NCBI RefSeq assembly: GCF_000712035.1
Contig: NZ_KL544008.1
Coordinates: forward strand, 342,544 to 406,543
Source: Salinicoccus luteus DSM 17002
GTDB lineage: Bacteria; Bacillota; Bacilli; Staphylococcales; Salinicoccaceae
DNA length: 64,000 nt
Direction of reading: 5' to 3'
The notes below the pieces were generated by a model. It was not told where the DNA came from, did no database searches, and saw only the letters and a list, made by a program, of their open reading frames with translations. A program made the position numbers and the translations under genes. Numbering within the stretch: position 1 is the stretch's first letter; each line of letters opens with the position of its first letter. Shown in pieces: positions 8,345 to 17,465 of this stretch.

Positions 8345-8827
8345 CTATTCAAAAGAGATGCCGGTGACGTGCTCGAGGCGCTTTTCTATTTCTCCATCAC
8401 CGATGACAAGTACGTCGATGAACCCGTCATCATAAATGCGCTTGCCGTCCTGGCTGAAATGCGCGTAGAACTTGTGCCGTTGGTTGTATGGAAGGATCGT
8501 CGTCTCACCGTCGTGTGTGAAGGTGATCATGGCATCTTCTCCACGCTCGGGCTCTGTGTATTCCAGGAAGGGCTTCAGGCAGATGACGAAAGTGCCATCG
8601 AGCAGCTCCTGCTTCTTGAATTTCTTTTCCGATTTCAGTGTAGGCGGCTTTGTCGTGCCCTCTATGATCTGCCTGCTCCACTCCTTGGAATCGGAAAACT
8701 CTATCTGCTCTTCATCGCCATCGTTGGCCAGCACTTTGTCGAGTTCCTCTTTACGGTCATCGAAGATCCACGTGGATGGATCCAGTGTGATTTGAAAACG
8801 CACATTACCCATAATCTGTATAATCAT
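8345..8827 (-). CDS. conserved hypothetical protein, Staphylococcaceae type
   Basis: 160 residues, soluble, acidic and rich in beta-prone segments, with no motif I can assign to an enzyme. It starts MIIQIMGNVRFQITLDPSTW and contains EWSRQIIEGTTKPPTL and GKRIYDDGFIDV, which resemble a staphylococcal protein found at the same place between typA and ylaN. The start is supported by GGAGAGAG five bases before the ATG at 8827. It stands alone on the minus strand, bounded by the palindromic terminator. Some relatives carry a peptidyl-prolyl isomerase annotation that I cannot support from the sequence. Confidence 0.8.
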   Translation of the reverse strand: MIIQIMGNVRFQITLDPSTWIFDDRKEELDKVLANDGDEEQIEFSDSKEWSRQIIEGTTKPPTLKSEKKFKKQELLDGTFVICLKPFLEYTEPERGEDAMITFTHDGETTILPYNQRHKFYAHFSQDGKRIYDDGFIDVLVIGDGEIEKRLEHVTGISFE

Positions 8828-8974
8828 ATTTACTCTCTCCTTACCCCGTAATTATAACAGACTTATATATGATAAATAAATCCTCTTTGCTGTTTTCGCA
8901 CGCTTGTCTTTGCTTGCTTTTTTACGGTTGGTGATATAAAATTTTATAGAGAGTTTATAGAAAGGGGTTATTTC

Positions 8975-9274
8975 GTGTCCACATTAGATGAATTGAGTAA
9001 ACAGGCTTATGAGCAGCTGGAGAAAGATGCAGAAAAGATTGTCCAGCTGATCAAAGTGCAGATGGACAATTTGACGATGCCCCAATGCCCAGTCTATGAA
9101 GAAGTATTGGACACACAGATGTTTGGGCTTTCTAAAGAAGTTCATTTTGCTGCCAGGCTTGGCCTGATTGACCCGGAAGATGGACGTGCACTTCTGGAGA
9201 AACTGGAAAAGGAAGTATCCAAAGTCCACGATGCATATATGGAAGATGAAAAATTCGAGTCTAAAGAAATGTGA
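8975..9274 (+). CDS. ylaN: YlaN family protein (UPF0358/DUF1507)
   Basis: 99 residues, mostly helical, matching YlaN. Conserved stretches are [20 protein letters not shown] and [16 protein letters not shown]. YlaN is important for growth in Bacillus subtilis and Staphylococcus aureus and has been linked to iron and Fur homeostasis; that is family knowledge, not visible here. GTG 8975 follows AAAGGGG. Its stop codon lies inside a terminator hairpin, so transcription into ftsW probably needs readthrough or a separate promoter. Confidence 0.92.
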   Translation: MSTLDELSKQAYEQLEKDAEKIVQLIKVQMDNLTMPQCPVYEEVLDTQMFGLSKEVHFAARLGLIDPEDGRALLEKLEKEVSKVHDAYMEDEKFESKEM

Positions 9275-9290
9275 TCTTTAGACTTTTTTT
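9258..9290 (+). terminator. terminator overlapping the end of ylaN
   Basis: AGTCTAAAG (9258-9266) pairs perfectly with CTTTAGACT (9276-9284) and runs into a T tract. The ylaN stop codon (9272-9274) lies in the loop, so ribosomes finishing ylaN would cover the hairpin and could affect readthrough into ftsW. Confidence 0.75.
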
Positions 9291-9305
9291 AAATGAGGCG
9301 GTTCT

Positions 9306-10496
9306 TTGTCATTCATAAAAGATTTCTTTAATTACGTAAGGACATATTCAAGGTATGTCGATTTCACCATAGTGATTACATATGTACTGCTCAGTCTGAT
9401 TGGACTCGTCATGATATACAGTGCCAGCATGGTGATGGCATCAAGAACTCCAGCCATCACCGGGGGGAACTCCGAGCACTTCTACATACGGCAGCTGATT
9501 TCCATATTCCTCGGGTTCACCATCGTGTTCATCATGGCGTATTTCATGTCGGGTGAGTTTCTGAGGAACAAGTACTTCCAGATTGCTGCGACGGGGGGCA
9601 TCTTCGTCCTTCTCGTCTTTACGGCATTCTTTGGGACCGAGGTGAACGGTGAGCGGAACTGGATCCGTCTGGCAGGGTTCAACTTCCAGACTTCCGAGTT
9701 CTTCAAGATTGTGACGATCCTCTACCTGTCATATATATATGACCGCAAAAAAGACCGGTTGAAACAGCTTGAAGGGGGACACCTCGTTCCTCTGGCCTTC
9801 ATCGGGTTCTGTACGATGATCGTCATTTCCAACGATTTTGGCACAGGTCTTGTGATTACAGGCATCATCGCCGGCATATTCATCTATTCCGGCATTTCAA
9901 TCCGATTCCTCGCCAAAGTCGGGGGAGCGCTCGCAGTCGCTGCCGGTGCAGTGGGTGTCATCATCTACCTGATCAAAGGAAGCATCCTGTCCCCCCACCA
10001 GCAGGCTCGTATCGATACGTTCCTGCATCCCTTCAACGATCCGACGGGGACAGGGTACCAGCTGACCAATGCACTGGTCTCAATCTCGCATGGCGGCGTA
10101 TTCGGAAACGGTCTCGGCAACGGTGTGATGAAGCTCGGCTATCTGCCGGAGCCGCACACCGATTTCATATTTGCCGTCATCGCCGAAGAACTGGGGCTGA
10201 TCGGGGTCATCTTCATACTGTGTCTGTACCTCATCATCGTCATCAAGGCGCTCAGGTATGCAGCAGTGTCGCAGGATATGTTCTATCGGCTGATCTGCAT
10301 CGGTGTGGCCATATACATCTCGTTCCAGCTCTTCATAAATTTGGGCGGCATTTCGAAGCTGATTCCGCTTACAGGTGTGCCATTGCCGCTGCTCAGCTAT
10401 GGTGGATCCTCATTCCTGAGTATTTCGATCGCTGTCGGGCTGCTGATTATCGCAGCCAAGCATGTCAAAAAATCAAAAGCACTGGGCCGTACGTGA
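9306..10496 (+). CDS. ftsW: SEDS peptidoglycan glycosyltransferase FtsW
   Basis: 396 residues with about ten membrane helices. SEDS polymerases join lipid II into glycan strands at the septum together with a class B PBP (Pbp1 at 31.8 kb here). Family stretches include MIYSASMVMAS near the N-terminus, NGERNWIR, the GTGYQLTNALVSISHGGVFG loop and the C-terminal PLPLLSYGGSS signature. TTG 9306 is used, with GAGGCGG five bases upstream. The gene lies just before pycA, as in Bacillus and Staphylococcus. Confidence 0.96.
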   Translation: MSFIKDFFNYVRTYSRYVDFTIVITYVLLSLIGLVMIYSASMVMASRTPAITGGNSEHFYIRQLISIFLGFTIVFIMAYFMSGEFLRNKYFQIAATGGIFVLLVFTAFFGTEVNGERNWIRLAGFNFQTSEFFKIVTILYLSYIYDRKKDRLKQLEGGHLVPLAFIGFCTMIVISNDFGTGLVITGIIAGIFIYSGISIRFLAKVGGALAVAAGAVGVIIYLIKGSILSPHQQARIDTFLHPFNDPTGTGYQLTNALVSISHGGVFGNGLGNGVMKLGYLPEPHTDFIFAVIAEELGLIGVIFILCLYLIIVIKALRYAAVSQDMFYRLICIGVAIYISFQLFINLGGISKLIPLTGVPLPLLSYGGSSFLSISIAVGLLIIAAKHVKKSKALGRT

Positions 10497-10523
10497 ACCG
10501 GGTATCTCTGATACCCGGTTTTT
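10496..10523 (+). terminator. terminator after ftsW
   Basis: AACCGGGTATC pairs with GATACCCGGTT (loop TCT), followed by TTT; the stem begins at the last base of the ftsW stop codon. Confidence 0.85.
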
Positions 10524-10621
10524 AATGTTGCAGTCCACCAATTTTCATCCATCAGAACATACGGAAATCATCTTCATATTGCTTCATAAAGTATGAATAC
10601 ACTTTTTAATTATTAATATTA

Positions 10622-10650
10622 TTGTATATTTTTTGAATATTTATTATAAT
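10622..10650 (+). promoter_or_regulatory. sigma-A-type promoter for pycA
   Basis: TTGTAT (10622-10627), a 17-base spacer and a perfect TATAAT (10645-10650) in a very AT-rich 150-base gap, 27 bases before the pycA ATG. This gives a very short leader carrying AAAGGAGG. Confidence 0.7.
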
Positions 10651-10677
10651 TGATAATTATAGCAAAGGAGGAACACT

Positions 10678-13600
10678 ATGAATAAGATCAATAAGTTGCT
10701 CGTCGCCAACAGGGGAGAAATTGCTATCCGCATTTTCCGGGCGTGTACAGAGCTCGATATTACGACTGTGGCGATCTATAGTAATGAAGACAAAGGTGCT
10801 TTACATAGATATAAAGCAGACGAAGCCTATCTTGTCGGCGAAGATCTTTCACCGACGGAAAGCTATTTGAATATAGAAGCGATCATCAAGGTCGCTAAGG
10901 ATGCAGGCGTAGATGCAATCCACCCGGGCTACGGTTTCCTGAGTGAGAATATGGAATTTGCAAGACGCTGCGAAGAGGAGGGCATCATCTTCATCGGTCC
11001 TGAACTGCGCCATCTGGACATGTTCGGAGATAAGGTGAAGGCCCGTGAGACGGCAATCTCTACAGGTCTGCCCGTCATTCCGGGGACGGACGGGGCAGTC
11101 CAGTCATTTGAAGAAGTGGAGGCATTCATCGAAAAGCATGGATTTCCGATCATCATCAAAGCCATTTCCGGCGGTGGCGGCAAAGGCATGCGCATCGTCG
11201 ATGAAAATGATGATGTCAGGGACAGCTATGACCGTGCCAAAAGTGAAGCATCCAAATCTTTCGGCAATAGTGAGGTCTATCTCGAGAAGTTCATCGACAG
11301 GCCGAAGCATATAGAAGTCCAGGTTCTTGGAGATACCGAAGGGAACATTCTTCACCTTTACGAGCGTGACTGTTCAGTGCAGAGACGTCATCAGAAAGTG
11401 GTGGAAGTTGCGCCTTCAGTGGGACTCTCGGATGAACTGCGCATGGAAATCTGCGAAGCTGCCAAGGATATGGCCCAGCAGGTCGGTTATGTTAATGCAG
11501 GAACGGTCGAGTTCCTGGTGGCAAATGATGAATTCTTCTTCATCGAAGTCAATCCGCGTGTACAGGTCGAGCACACGATTACCGAAATGGTCACTGGTGT
11601 GGATATTGTCAAGACGCAGATCCAGATTGCCGACGGCAACACGCTTTTCGGCGAAGTCATCAACCTGCCGCAACAGGAGGATGTTCCTCTGATGGGCTAT
11701 GCGGTACAGTGCCGTATCACGACTGAGGATCCTTTGAATGACTTCATGCCGGATACGGGTGAAATCATGGCCTACCGCTCAAGCGGTGGGTTCGGCGTCC
11801 GGCTGGATGCCGGAGACGGATTCCAGGGCGCCGTCATCTCCCCGTACTACGATTCCCTGCTTGTAAAGTTGTCGACCCACGGTCTGACATACAAGGATGC
11901 GAATGAGAAGATGATCCGCAGCCTGAAGGAGATGCGGATCCGCGGCATCAAGACGAACCTCCAGTTCCTGATCAATGTCATCAGCGACAAGGACTTCCAA
12001 AAGGGTGACTATTCAACGAAGTTCATTGATACGACGCCGTCCCTGTTTGAATTTGAAAAGCCGAAGGACCGGGGAACGAAGACGCTGGAGTACATTTCCA
12101 CAATCACGGTGAATGGCTTCCCGGGTGTCGAGAAGCGTCAGAAGCCGCATTTCGATCCGCCAAGGATGCCGGACTATGAGCCGGTCATTGAAGATGGGAC
12201 GAAGCAGATCCTGGACCGTGAAGGCCCGGAAGGCCTGTCGAAATGGCTGAAGGCACAGGATGATGCGCTGATTACAGATACGACGATGCGCGATGCGCAC
12301 CAGTCCCTGTTGACTACACGCATCCGTACGTATGACATGAAGAAGATTGCGCCATATACGGCCCATGACCTCAAAGACGCCTTCTCGCTCGAAATGTGGG
12401 GCGGGGCGACATTCGATGTGGCCTACAACTTCCTGAAGGAGGACCCATGGAGAAGACTCGAAGTGCTCCGCAAGGAGATTCCAAACGTCCTCTTCCAGAT
12501 GCTGCTCCGAGCATCCAATGCGGTCGGCTACAAGAACTATCCGGATAACGTCGTCGAAAAATTCGTCCAGGAGAGTGCCGAGGCCGGCATCGACGTATTC
12601 AGGATATTCGATTCCCTCAACTGGATGGAAGCAATGAAGCAGCCGATTGAAGCGGTGCTGAAGACGGGCAAAGTGGCAGAAGGTGCCATCTGTTATACGG
12701 GGGATATCCTCGATCCGAAACGTTCCGATGTCTATACGATCGAGTACTACAAGAAGATGGCGAAAGCACTCGAGGCAGAAGGTGTCCATATACTGGCAAT
12801 CAAGGATATGGCCGGCCTACTGAAGCCGCAGGCGGCATATGAACTGATTGGTGAACTGAAGGCGGCGGTGGACATTCCGATCCATCTCCATACGCATGAT
12901 ACAAGCGGAAATGGTGTGCTGATGTACCATAAGGCCATCGAAGCAGGAGTGGATGTCGTGGATACAGCCCTCGGTGCGCTCAGCGGTCTGACATCACAGC
13001 CAAGTGCCAACAGCCTCTACTATGCCCAGAGTGGCCAGAAGCGCAAGGTGCGTGCCGATATAGACGGCCTGGAGCGTCTCAGCGAGTATTGGGAGGATGT
13101 CAGAAAGTACTATGTGGACTTCGAGAGCGACATCAAGAGTCCGAACACGGAAATTTACAAGCATGAAATGCCGGGCGGCCAGTATTCCAACCTGTTCAGC
13201 CAGGCGAAGTCCCTCGGTCTTGGAGACCGTTATGGTGAAGTGAAGAAGATGTACCAGAAAGTGAACATGCTGTTCGGTGATATCGTCAAAGTGACACCAT
13301 CCTCCAAGGTCGTCGGGGATATGGCTCTGTTCATGGTACAGAATGATCTCGATGAAGAGAGTGTCATCGAACGCGGTGAACATCTGGACTTCCCGGATTC
13401 CGTCGTAAGCTTCTTCAAGGGCGAAATCGGAAAACCAGTCACAGGATTCAACACAGAACTGCAGAAAGTGGTTCTGAAGGGCAGCGAACCATTGACCGAA
13501 CGTGCAGGAAAAGTGCTCGAGCCGATCGATTTCAATGAACTCAGAGAGGAGATGTCTGCATTCTGCGAACACAAGATCACTGACAAGGATGTGCTCTCCT

Positions 13601-14115
13601 ATGCGCTCTATCCGAAAGTGTTCAAGGAATTCATCGCTACCAACAACAAATTCGGCAATGTCGAAGTTCTGGATACACCGACATTCCTCTTCGGAATGAG
13701 AAAGAACGAAGTGCTTGAGATTGAGATCGACAAAGGCAAAACCCTGATTGTCAATCTGCTCTCCATCGGACACGTCCATGAAGATGGATTCCGCTGGATG
13801 TACTTCGAACTGAACGGCTTCCCTAGAAAAGTCTACATCAATGATGAAAGTGTCGAGTCCGCAACGGCACGCCTAAGGAAGGCGGATCCGGCTGCAATCG
13901 GTGACATCGGCGCTCAGATGCCGGGTACTGTAAGTACTGTAAAGTACAAGGTGGGCGATACGTTCAAGAAGGGCGAAGTCATCATCATTACGGAAGCCAT
14001 GAAAATGGAGAATTCGGTCAAGGCGCCATTCGACGGAAAGGTATCCGAAGTGTTTGTGGATGCCGGCGACAAAGTTCAATCAATGGATCTCATGATGACC
14101 GTGGAGAAGGCATAA
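10678..14115 (+). CDS. pycA: pyruvate carboxylase
   Basis: Biotin-dependent, ATP-driven carboxylation of pyruvate to oxaloacetate to refill the TCA cycle. 1145 residues, full length. The order is biotin carboxylase (residues 1-450, with HPGYGFLSEN and GGGGKGMR), carboxyltransferase (about 525-830, starting near TTMRDAHQSLL), the allosteric linker region, and a biotin carrier domain at the end (EAMKMEN, lysine biotinylated). AAAGGAGG precedes the ATG. It is monocistronic, with its own promoter and a terminator shared with ctaA. Confidence 0.98.
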   Translation: MNKINKLLVANRGEIAIRIFRACTELDITTVAIYSNEDKGALHRYKADEAYLVGEDLSPTESYLNIEAIIKVAKDAGVDAIHPGYGFLSENMEFARRCEEEGIIFIGPELRHLDMFGDKVKARETAISTGLPVIPGTDGAVQSFEEVEAFIEKHGFPIIIKAISGGGGKGMRIVDENDDVRDSYDRAKSEASKSFGNSEVYLEKFIDRPKHIEVQVLGDTEGNILHLYERDCSVQRRHQKVVEVAPSVGLSDELRMEICEAAKDMAQQVGYVNAGTVEFLVANDEFFFIEVNPRVQVEHTITEMVTGVDIVKTQIQIADGNTLFGEVINLPQQEDVPLMGYAVQCRITTEDPLNDFMPDTGEIMAYRSSGGFGVRLDAGDGFQGAVISPYYDSLLVKLSTHGLTYKDANEKMIRSLKEMRIRGIKTNLQFLINVISDKDFQKGDYSTKFIDTTPSLFEFEKPKDRGTKTLEYISTITVNGFPGVEKRQKPHFDPPRMPDYEPVIEDGTKQILDREGPEGLSKWLKAQDDALITDTTMRDAHQSLLTTRIRTYDMKKIAPYTAHDLKDAFSLEMWGGATFDVAYNFLKEDPWRRLEVLRKEIPNVLFQMLLRASNAVGYKNYPDNVVEKFVQESAEAGIDVFRIFDSLNWMEAMKQPIEAVLKTGKVAEGAICYTGDILDPKRSDVYTIEYYKKMAKALEAEGVHILAIKDMAGLLKPQAAYELIGELKAAVDIPIHLHTHDTSGNGVLMYHKAIEAGVDVVDTALGALSGLTSQPSANSLYYAQSGQKRKVRADIDGLERLSEYWEDVRKYYVDFESDIKSPNTEIYKHEMPGGQYSNLFSQAKSLGLGDRYGEVKKMYQKVNMLFGDIVKVTPSSKVVGDMALFMVQNDLDEESVIERGEHLDFPDSVVSFFKGEIGKPVTGFNTELQKVVLKGSEPLTERAGKVLEPIDFNELREEMSAFCEHKITDKDVLSYALYPKVFKEFIATNNKFGNVEVLDTPTFLFGMRKNEVLEIEIDKGKTLIVNLLSIGHVHEDGFRWMYFELNGFPRKVYINDESVESATARLRKADPAAIGDIGAQMPGTVSTVKYKVGDTFKKGEVIIITEAMKMENSVKAPFDGKVSEVFVDAGDKVQSMDLMMTVEKA

Positions 14116-14118
14116 ATA

Positions 14119-14149
14119 AAACAACCCCACACGAGGTGTGGGGTTGTTT
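14119..14149. terminator. bidirectional terminator between pycA and ctaA
   Basis: AAACAACCCCACAC pairs with GTGTGGGGTTGTTT around GAG, with A-rich and T-rich flanks on both strands. The ctaA stop codon overlaps the far edge. Confidence 0.88.
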
Positions 14150-15041
14150 ATTTGGCTCTCGACAGCAGCAGGATGAAGTAGCACAGCAGGCCGAAGAGGA
14201 GGGTGATGAACAGGGCATGGAGCAGGGCGATGAAGATGTTTACTAGTGTAAGTACGCTCAGCATGCCCGTCAGGGCCTGGAGCAGCACGAGTACGAATGC
14301 AATTATCCAGCCATATTTGAGTATCCTGTACTGGTTATAATTTTTGAGGACGTGCATCAGGATGATGAAGATCCAGATTACGATGATGCCTGCAAGTACC
14401 CGGTGGCTCATCTGCACCCACTGGTAGAAGTTCCCTGCCCACAGTTGACCTGGGCCGCAATGCGGCCAGTCCAGGCAGGCCAGCGAAGAGTCTGTATGTC
14501 TGACGAGCGCACCGCTGTAGACCACGAGATAGATGTAGATGGTAAGAAATATCGTGTGATACCTCAGGTAGGGTCTGATGATGAGTTTCTGCGCTTCAAA
14601 CTTCTGATCGACTTCGAATACGAGCAGGGTAAGTAGGAAGACAGCGGCAAAACTGATCAGGGAGATGCCGAAGTGTGCAGCGAGTATGAAGTCGTTCTGA
14701 CCCCACAAGACAGCTCCTGCACCAATCAGTGCCTGTGCGAGTATGAAGCCGATGCTCATCGCGACGAGGAAGCGTGTTTCCTTCTTATGGGAGAGCAGCT
14801 TGAGCGAAAGCCAGCTCACAACGCCAACGAGTATGATGGCAAGACCCGAGACACCACGGTGTGCGAGTTCGATTATGGTTTCTATCGGCCATGAACTGGG
14901 GATGACCTGTCCATGGCACAGGGGCCATGATTGTCCGCAGCCATCGGCCGAACCTGTTTTGGTTACCAGGGCGCCACCGATCTGTACGAAAACCATCATG
15001 AGTGTCGTGATGACGGCTAGTATCTTTAAATTTTTATACAA
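14148..15041 (-). CDS. ctaA: heme A synthase
   Basis: Membrane enzyme that oxidises the C8 methyl of heme O to make heme A for terminal oxidases. About 297 residues with eight membrane helices. The cysteine pair region GSADGCGQSWPLCHGQ and the heme-ligand histidines in ELAHRGVSG and MSHRVLAGI are present; the second Cys-containing loop reads SLACLDWPHCGPG. I place the start at TTG 15041, after GAGG with an 8-base gap, because the protein then begins LYKNLK like the family; the longer open frame adds 35 residues without family character. It is divergent from ctaB. Confidence 0.93.
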   Translation of the reverse strand: MYKNLKILAVITTLMMVFVQIGGALVTKTGSADGCGQSWPLCHGQVIPSSWPIETIIELAHRGVSGLAIILVGVVSWLSLKLLSHKKETRFLVAMSIGFILAQALIGAGAVLWGQNDFILAAHFGISLISFAAVFLLTLLVFEVDQKFEAQKLIIRPYLRYHTIFLTIYIYLVVYSGALVRHTDSSLACLDWPHCGPGQLWAGNFYQWVQMSHRVLAGIIVIWIFIILMHVLKNYNQYRILKYGWIIAFVLVLLQALTGMLSVLTLVNIFIALLHALFITLLFGLLCYFILLLSRAK

Positions 15042-15351
15042 TGGTAACACCTCAATAGTTCTTATACTGTATGTAGCCACAGAATACCAATATATATGAA
15101 AGGACGGGTCCGGGCAATCATCAATATGCCGGATTACCCTTAACAATTCCTGAATATATGGTAGAATCTAAATGTACAACAAACAACTATTCCCAGTATA
15201 AATCACATGGGGATTGAGATTGTGGCACATTAATGAACAATTTTTGAACAATATAAAATGTAACGATTTTATTTCAGAAATGTATAGTAAATGTGTCATT
15301 TTTAATTTATTATTATCTGTAAATGTGTTTGTGGTGAAAGGAGGCGTATGG
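15042..15351. other. divergent ctaA/ctaB intergenic region
   Basis: 310 bases, AT-rich toward ctaB. A TGGTAGAAT extended -10 for ctaB lies at 15159-15167 with a weak CTTAAC 17 bases upstream; if used, ctaB has a leader of about 180 bases. The ctaB frame stays open through part of this leader but shows no family sequence there. A candidate ctaA promoter on the minus strand (TTGTAC near 15174-15179) has poor spacing. I see no terminator, riboswitch or small gene. Confidence 0.4.
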
Positions 15352-16272
15352 ATGCAAAGTGATGTATATGGGAATGATGTGCATCATGACAGTAAGGGAA
15401 TCACCTTCAAGGCAGTGAAGACACTGGTCAAGGATGGTATCATCAAGTCAAACCTGGTTCCGGCTTTTGCCGCGGGTTTTCTTGCTGTAATGTACCACAA
15501 CCAATCTTTCTTCTCCAATGTTCCACTTCTGTTGATGATGGTTGTGGCAACCGGGCTTGTCATAGGAGGCGTTGCAGCATTGAACAACTACTATGACCGC
15601 GATATCGACTCCGTGATGGCATCGAAACAATCGAGGCCGAGTGTAGATGGCACTTTTTCCGGTCGGGATATTCTGCTGATCGGCTACAGTTTTCTGATCA
15701 TCGGAGAGATACTGCTGTTCTCGATCAACCCGACAGCCGGCACATTGGGACTGATTGCTGCTTTTGGCTATGCAGTGATCTACTCGATATTTGCGAAACG
15801 TCATCTGCTGTCGAATACGATCATCGGTGCAATTCCCGGAGCTATGCCGCCGCTTATCGGCTGGGCCGTGATTGACCCGAATCTTCATATTCTGGCCTGG
15901 GCGATGTTCATCGTAATGTTCTTGTGGCAGCCACCACACTTCTACGCATTGGCAATCAGGCGGAGCGATGAATACAGCGAGGCAGGAGTGCCCATGCTAC
16001 CTTCCGTGAAAGGGAATCACCGCACGAGGATATCAATTGTCTTCTGGGTGTCACTGCTTCTCTTTACCCCGATCATGATGACGGAGCTTGGAATGTGGTT
16101 CGTAGTTCTGGCAACTGCATTGAACATAATATGGCTCGTCATTTCGTTCAACAAGTTCCGTCCGGTCGAAGACGATAACCGTCATGCCGGCAAGGTATTT
16201 GTCTTCTCGTTAAATTACATTATCATATTCTTTGTAATGATTATTGTTGCTGGCCTATTAGGGAATTTCTAA
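15352..16272 (+). CDS. ctaB: protoheme IX farnesyltransferase (heme O synthase)
   Basis: UbiA-type membrane prenyltransferase that adds a farnesyl group to heme B, making heme O, the CtaA substrate. About 306 residues and nine helices. The Mg-diphosphate motif NNYYDRDIDSVM and the second DEYSEAGVPM region are intact. ATG 15352 is set by AAAGGAGG (15337-15344), seven bases upstream; the open frame runs about 46 codons further up without family character. It lies 30 bases before ctaC and probably heads the oxidase operon. Confidence 0.95.
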   Translation: MQSDVYGNDVHHDSKGITFKAVKTLVKDGIIKSNLVPAFAAGFLAVMYHNQSFFSNVPLLLMMVVATGLVIGGVAALNNYYDRDIDSVMASKQSRPSVDGTFSGRDILLIGYSFLIIGEILLFSINPTAGTLGLIAAFGYAVIYSIFAKRHLLSNTIIGAIPGAMPPLIGWAVIDPNLHILAWAMFIVMFLWQPPHFYALAIRRSDEYSEAGVPMLPSVKGNHRTRISIVFWVSLLLFTPIMMTELGMWFVVLATALNIIWLVISFNKFRPVEDDNRHAGKVFVFSLNYIIIFFVMIIVAGLLGNF

Positions 16273-16302
16273 AGCTTAAGAATGAAAGAGAGGTCTATTT
16301 AA

Positions 16303-17463
16303 ATGAAAAATCGTTGGATGAATGCCAAATGGTTTGGACTCATCACCCTCCTGGCTGTATTTGCTTCAGGCTGTGGCAAGAATCATCTCAGCACTTTGAA
16401 GCCAGCTGGTGAAGTGGGACAGGAACAGTTCAATCTGATGTTGCTTTCCATCATCATAATGGTATTTGTGGTGATAGTTGTCTCCATCATCTTTACTGTA
16501 GCTATCGTAAAAAGTCGCAGAAAGAACCTGGGTGAAGATTTCGAGCCCAGGGATGTTGCCGGGAATCATACATTGGAAATAATCTGGACTACAATCCCGA
16601 TTCTTTTACTTATCATCCTGGCCGTGCCAACCATCTACCTGACATTCAAACAGGCAGATACACAGGCAATGGAGAATGAAGAAGGTGGAGTGAACAGCGA
16701 AGAAACAGTCATCAATGTGACGGCGAACCAATACTGGTGGGAATTCGAATATCCGAATGAAGGGGTCGTCACTTCACAGGAACTCGTCGTTCCTACCGAC
16801 AAGAAAGTATACTTCAATCTCAAAGGCGCAGACGTGAAACACTCATTCTGGGTCCCTGCAGCCGGCGGTAAGCTGGATACCAACGTCGACGGAATCAACA
16901 GTTTCTATCTTGAATTCAACGACGAAGATGCACAGAATTCCAACCGCCTGTTCTATGGTAAATGTGCGGAGCTTTGCGGTCCATCACACGCACTGATGGA
17001 CTTCAAGGTAAAAGCGCTGCCTGAAGAGGAATATGACCAGTGGCTTGCAGACATGAAGAACATCGAAGAGCCTGTACAGGCATCTGCAGAAGATGCAGCA
17101 GAAGGTCAGGAAATCTTCAATAATTCATGTATCGGCTGTCACGCAGTCACTCCAACTGGTGCAGAAGCACAAGGTCCCAACCTCACGAACTTCGGAGACC
17201 GTGACCTGATTGCTGGCTATATGGAGCATAATGAGGAGAACCTGGTCAACTGGATCAAGGACCCTGAATCCTACAAGCCGGATAACAACATGACAGGCCA
17301 GTATGACCTGACAGACGAGGAGATTGACGCTGTCGCTGCCTACCTGATGGAACTTAAGATCGAGGAAGGCGCAGGCGATGTAGAAACGTTAAGGGAAAGC
17401 GCTGAAGAAGGCGCTGAAGGTTCTGAAGAAGAATCCTCAGAATCTGAAGAAGGAGGTAACTAG
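16303..17463 (+). CDS. ctaC: cytochrome c oxidase subunit II with fused cytochrome c domain (caa3 type)
   Basis: 386 residues. A lipoprotein signal ends in FASGC (Cys24), followed by two membrane helices, the CuA domain (KCAELCGPSHALM, Cys221, Cys225, His229) and a C-terminal cytochrome c domain with CIGCH (about residues 276-280) and an axial Met in the NNMTGQY region. Electrons pass from cytochrome c through CuA to subunit I. The protein ends in a Glu/Ser/Gly-rich tail of about 25 residues. AAGAGAGGT precedes the ATG. The heme c domain marks a caa3 rather than a quinol oxidase. Confidence 0.96.
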   Translation: MKNRWMNAKWFGLITLLAVFASGCGKNHLSTLKPAGEVGQEQFNLMLLSIIIMVFVVIVVSIIFTVAIVKSRRKNLGEDFEPRDVAGNHTLEIIWTTIPILLLIILAVPTIYLTFKQADTQAMENEEGGVNSEETVINVTANQYWWEFEYPNEGVVTSQELVVPTDKKVYFNLKGADVKHSFWVPAAGGKLDTNVDGINSFYLEFNDEDAQNSNRLFYGKCAELCGPSHALMDFKVKALPEEEYDQWLADMKNIEEPVQASAEDAAEGQEIFNNSCIGCHAVTPTGAEAQGPNLTNFGDRDLIAGYMEHNEENLVNWIKDPESYKPDNNMTGQYDLTDEEIDAVAAYLMELKIEEGAGDVETLRESAEEGAEGSEEESSESEEGGN

Positions 17464-17465
17464 TA

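Noticed and set aside
15214-15351. 46-codon upstream extension of ctaB
   Set aside because: Low-complexity AT-rich sequence with no ribosome site at its start; AAAGGAGG sets ATG 15352.
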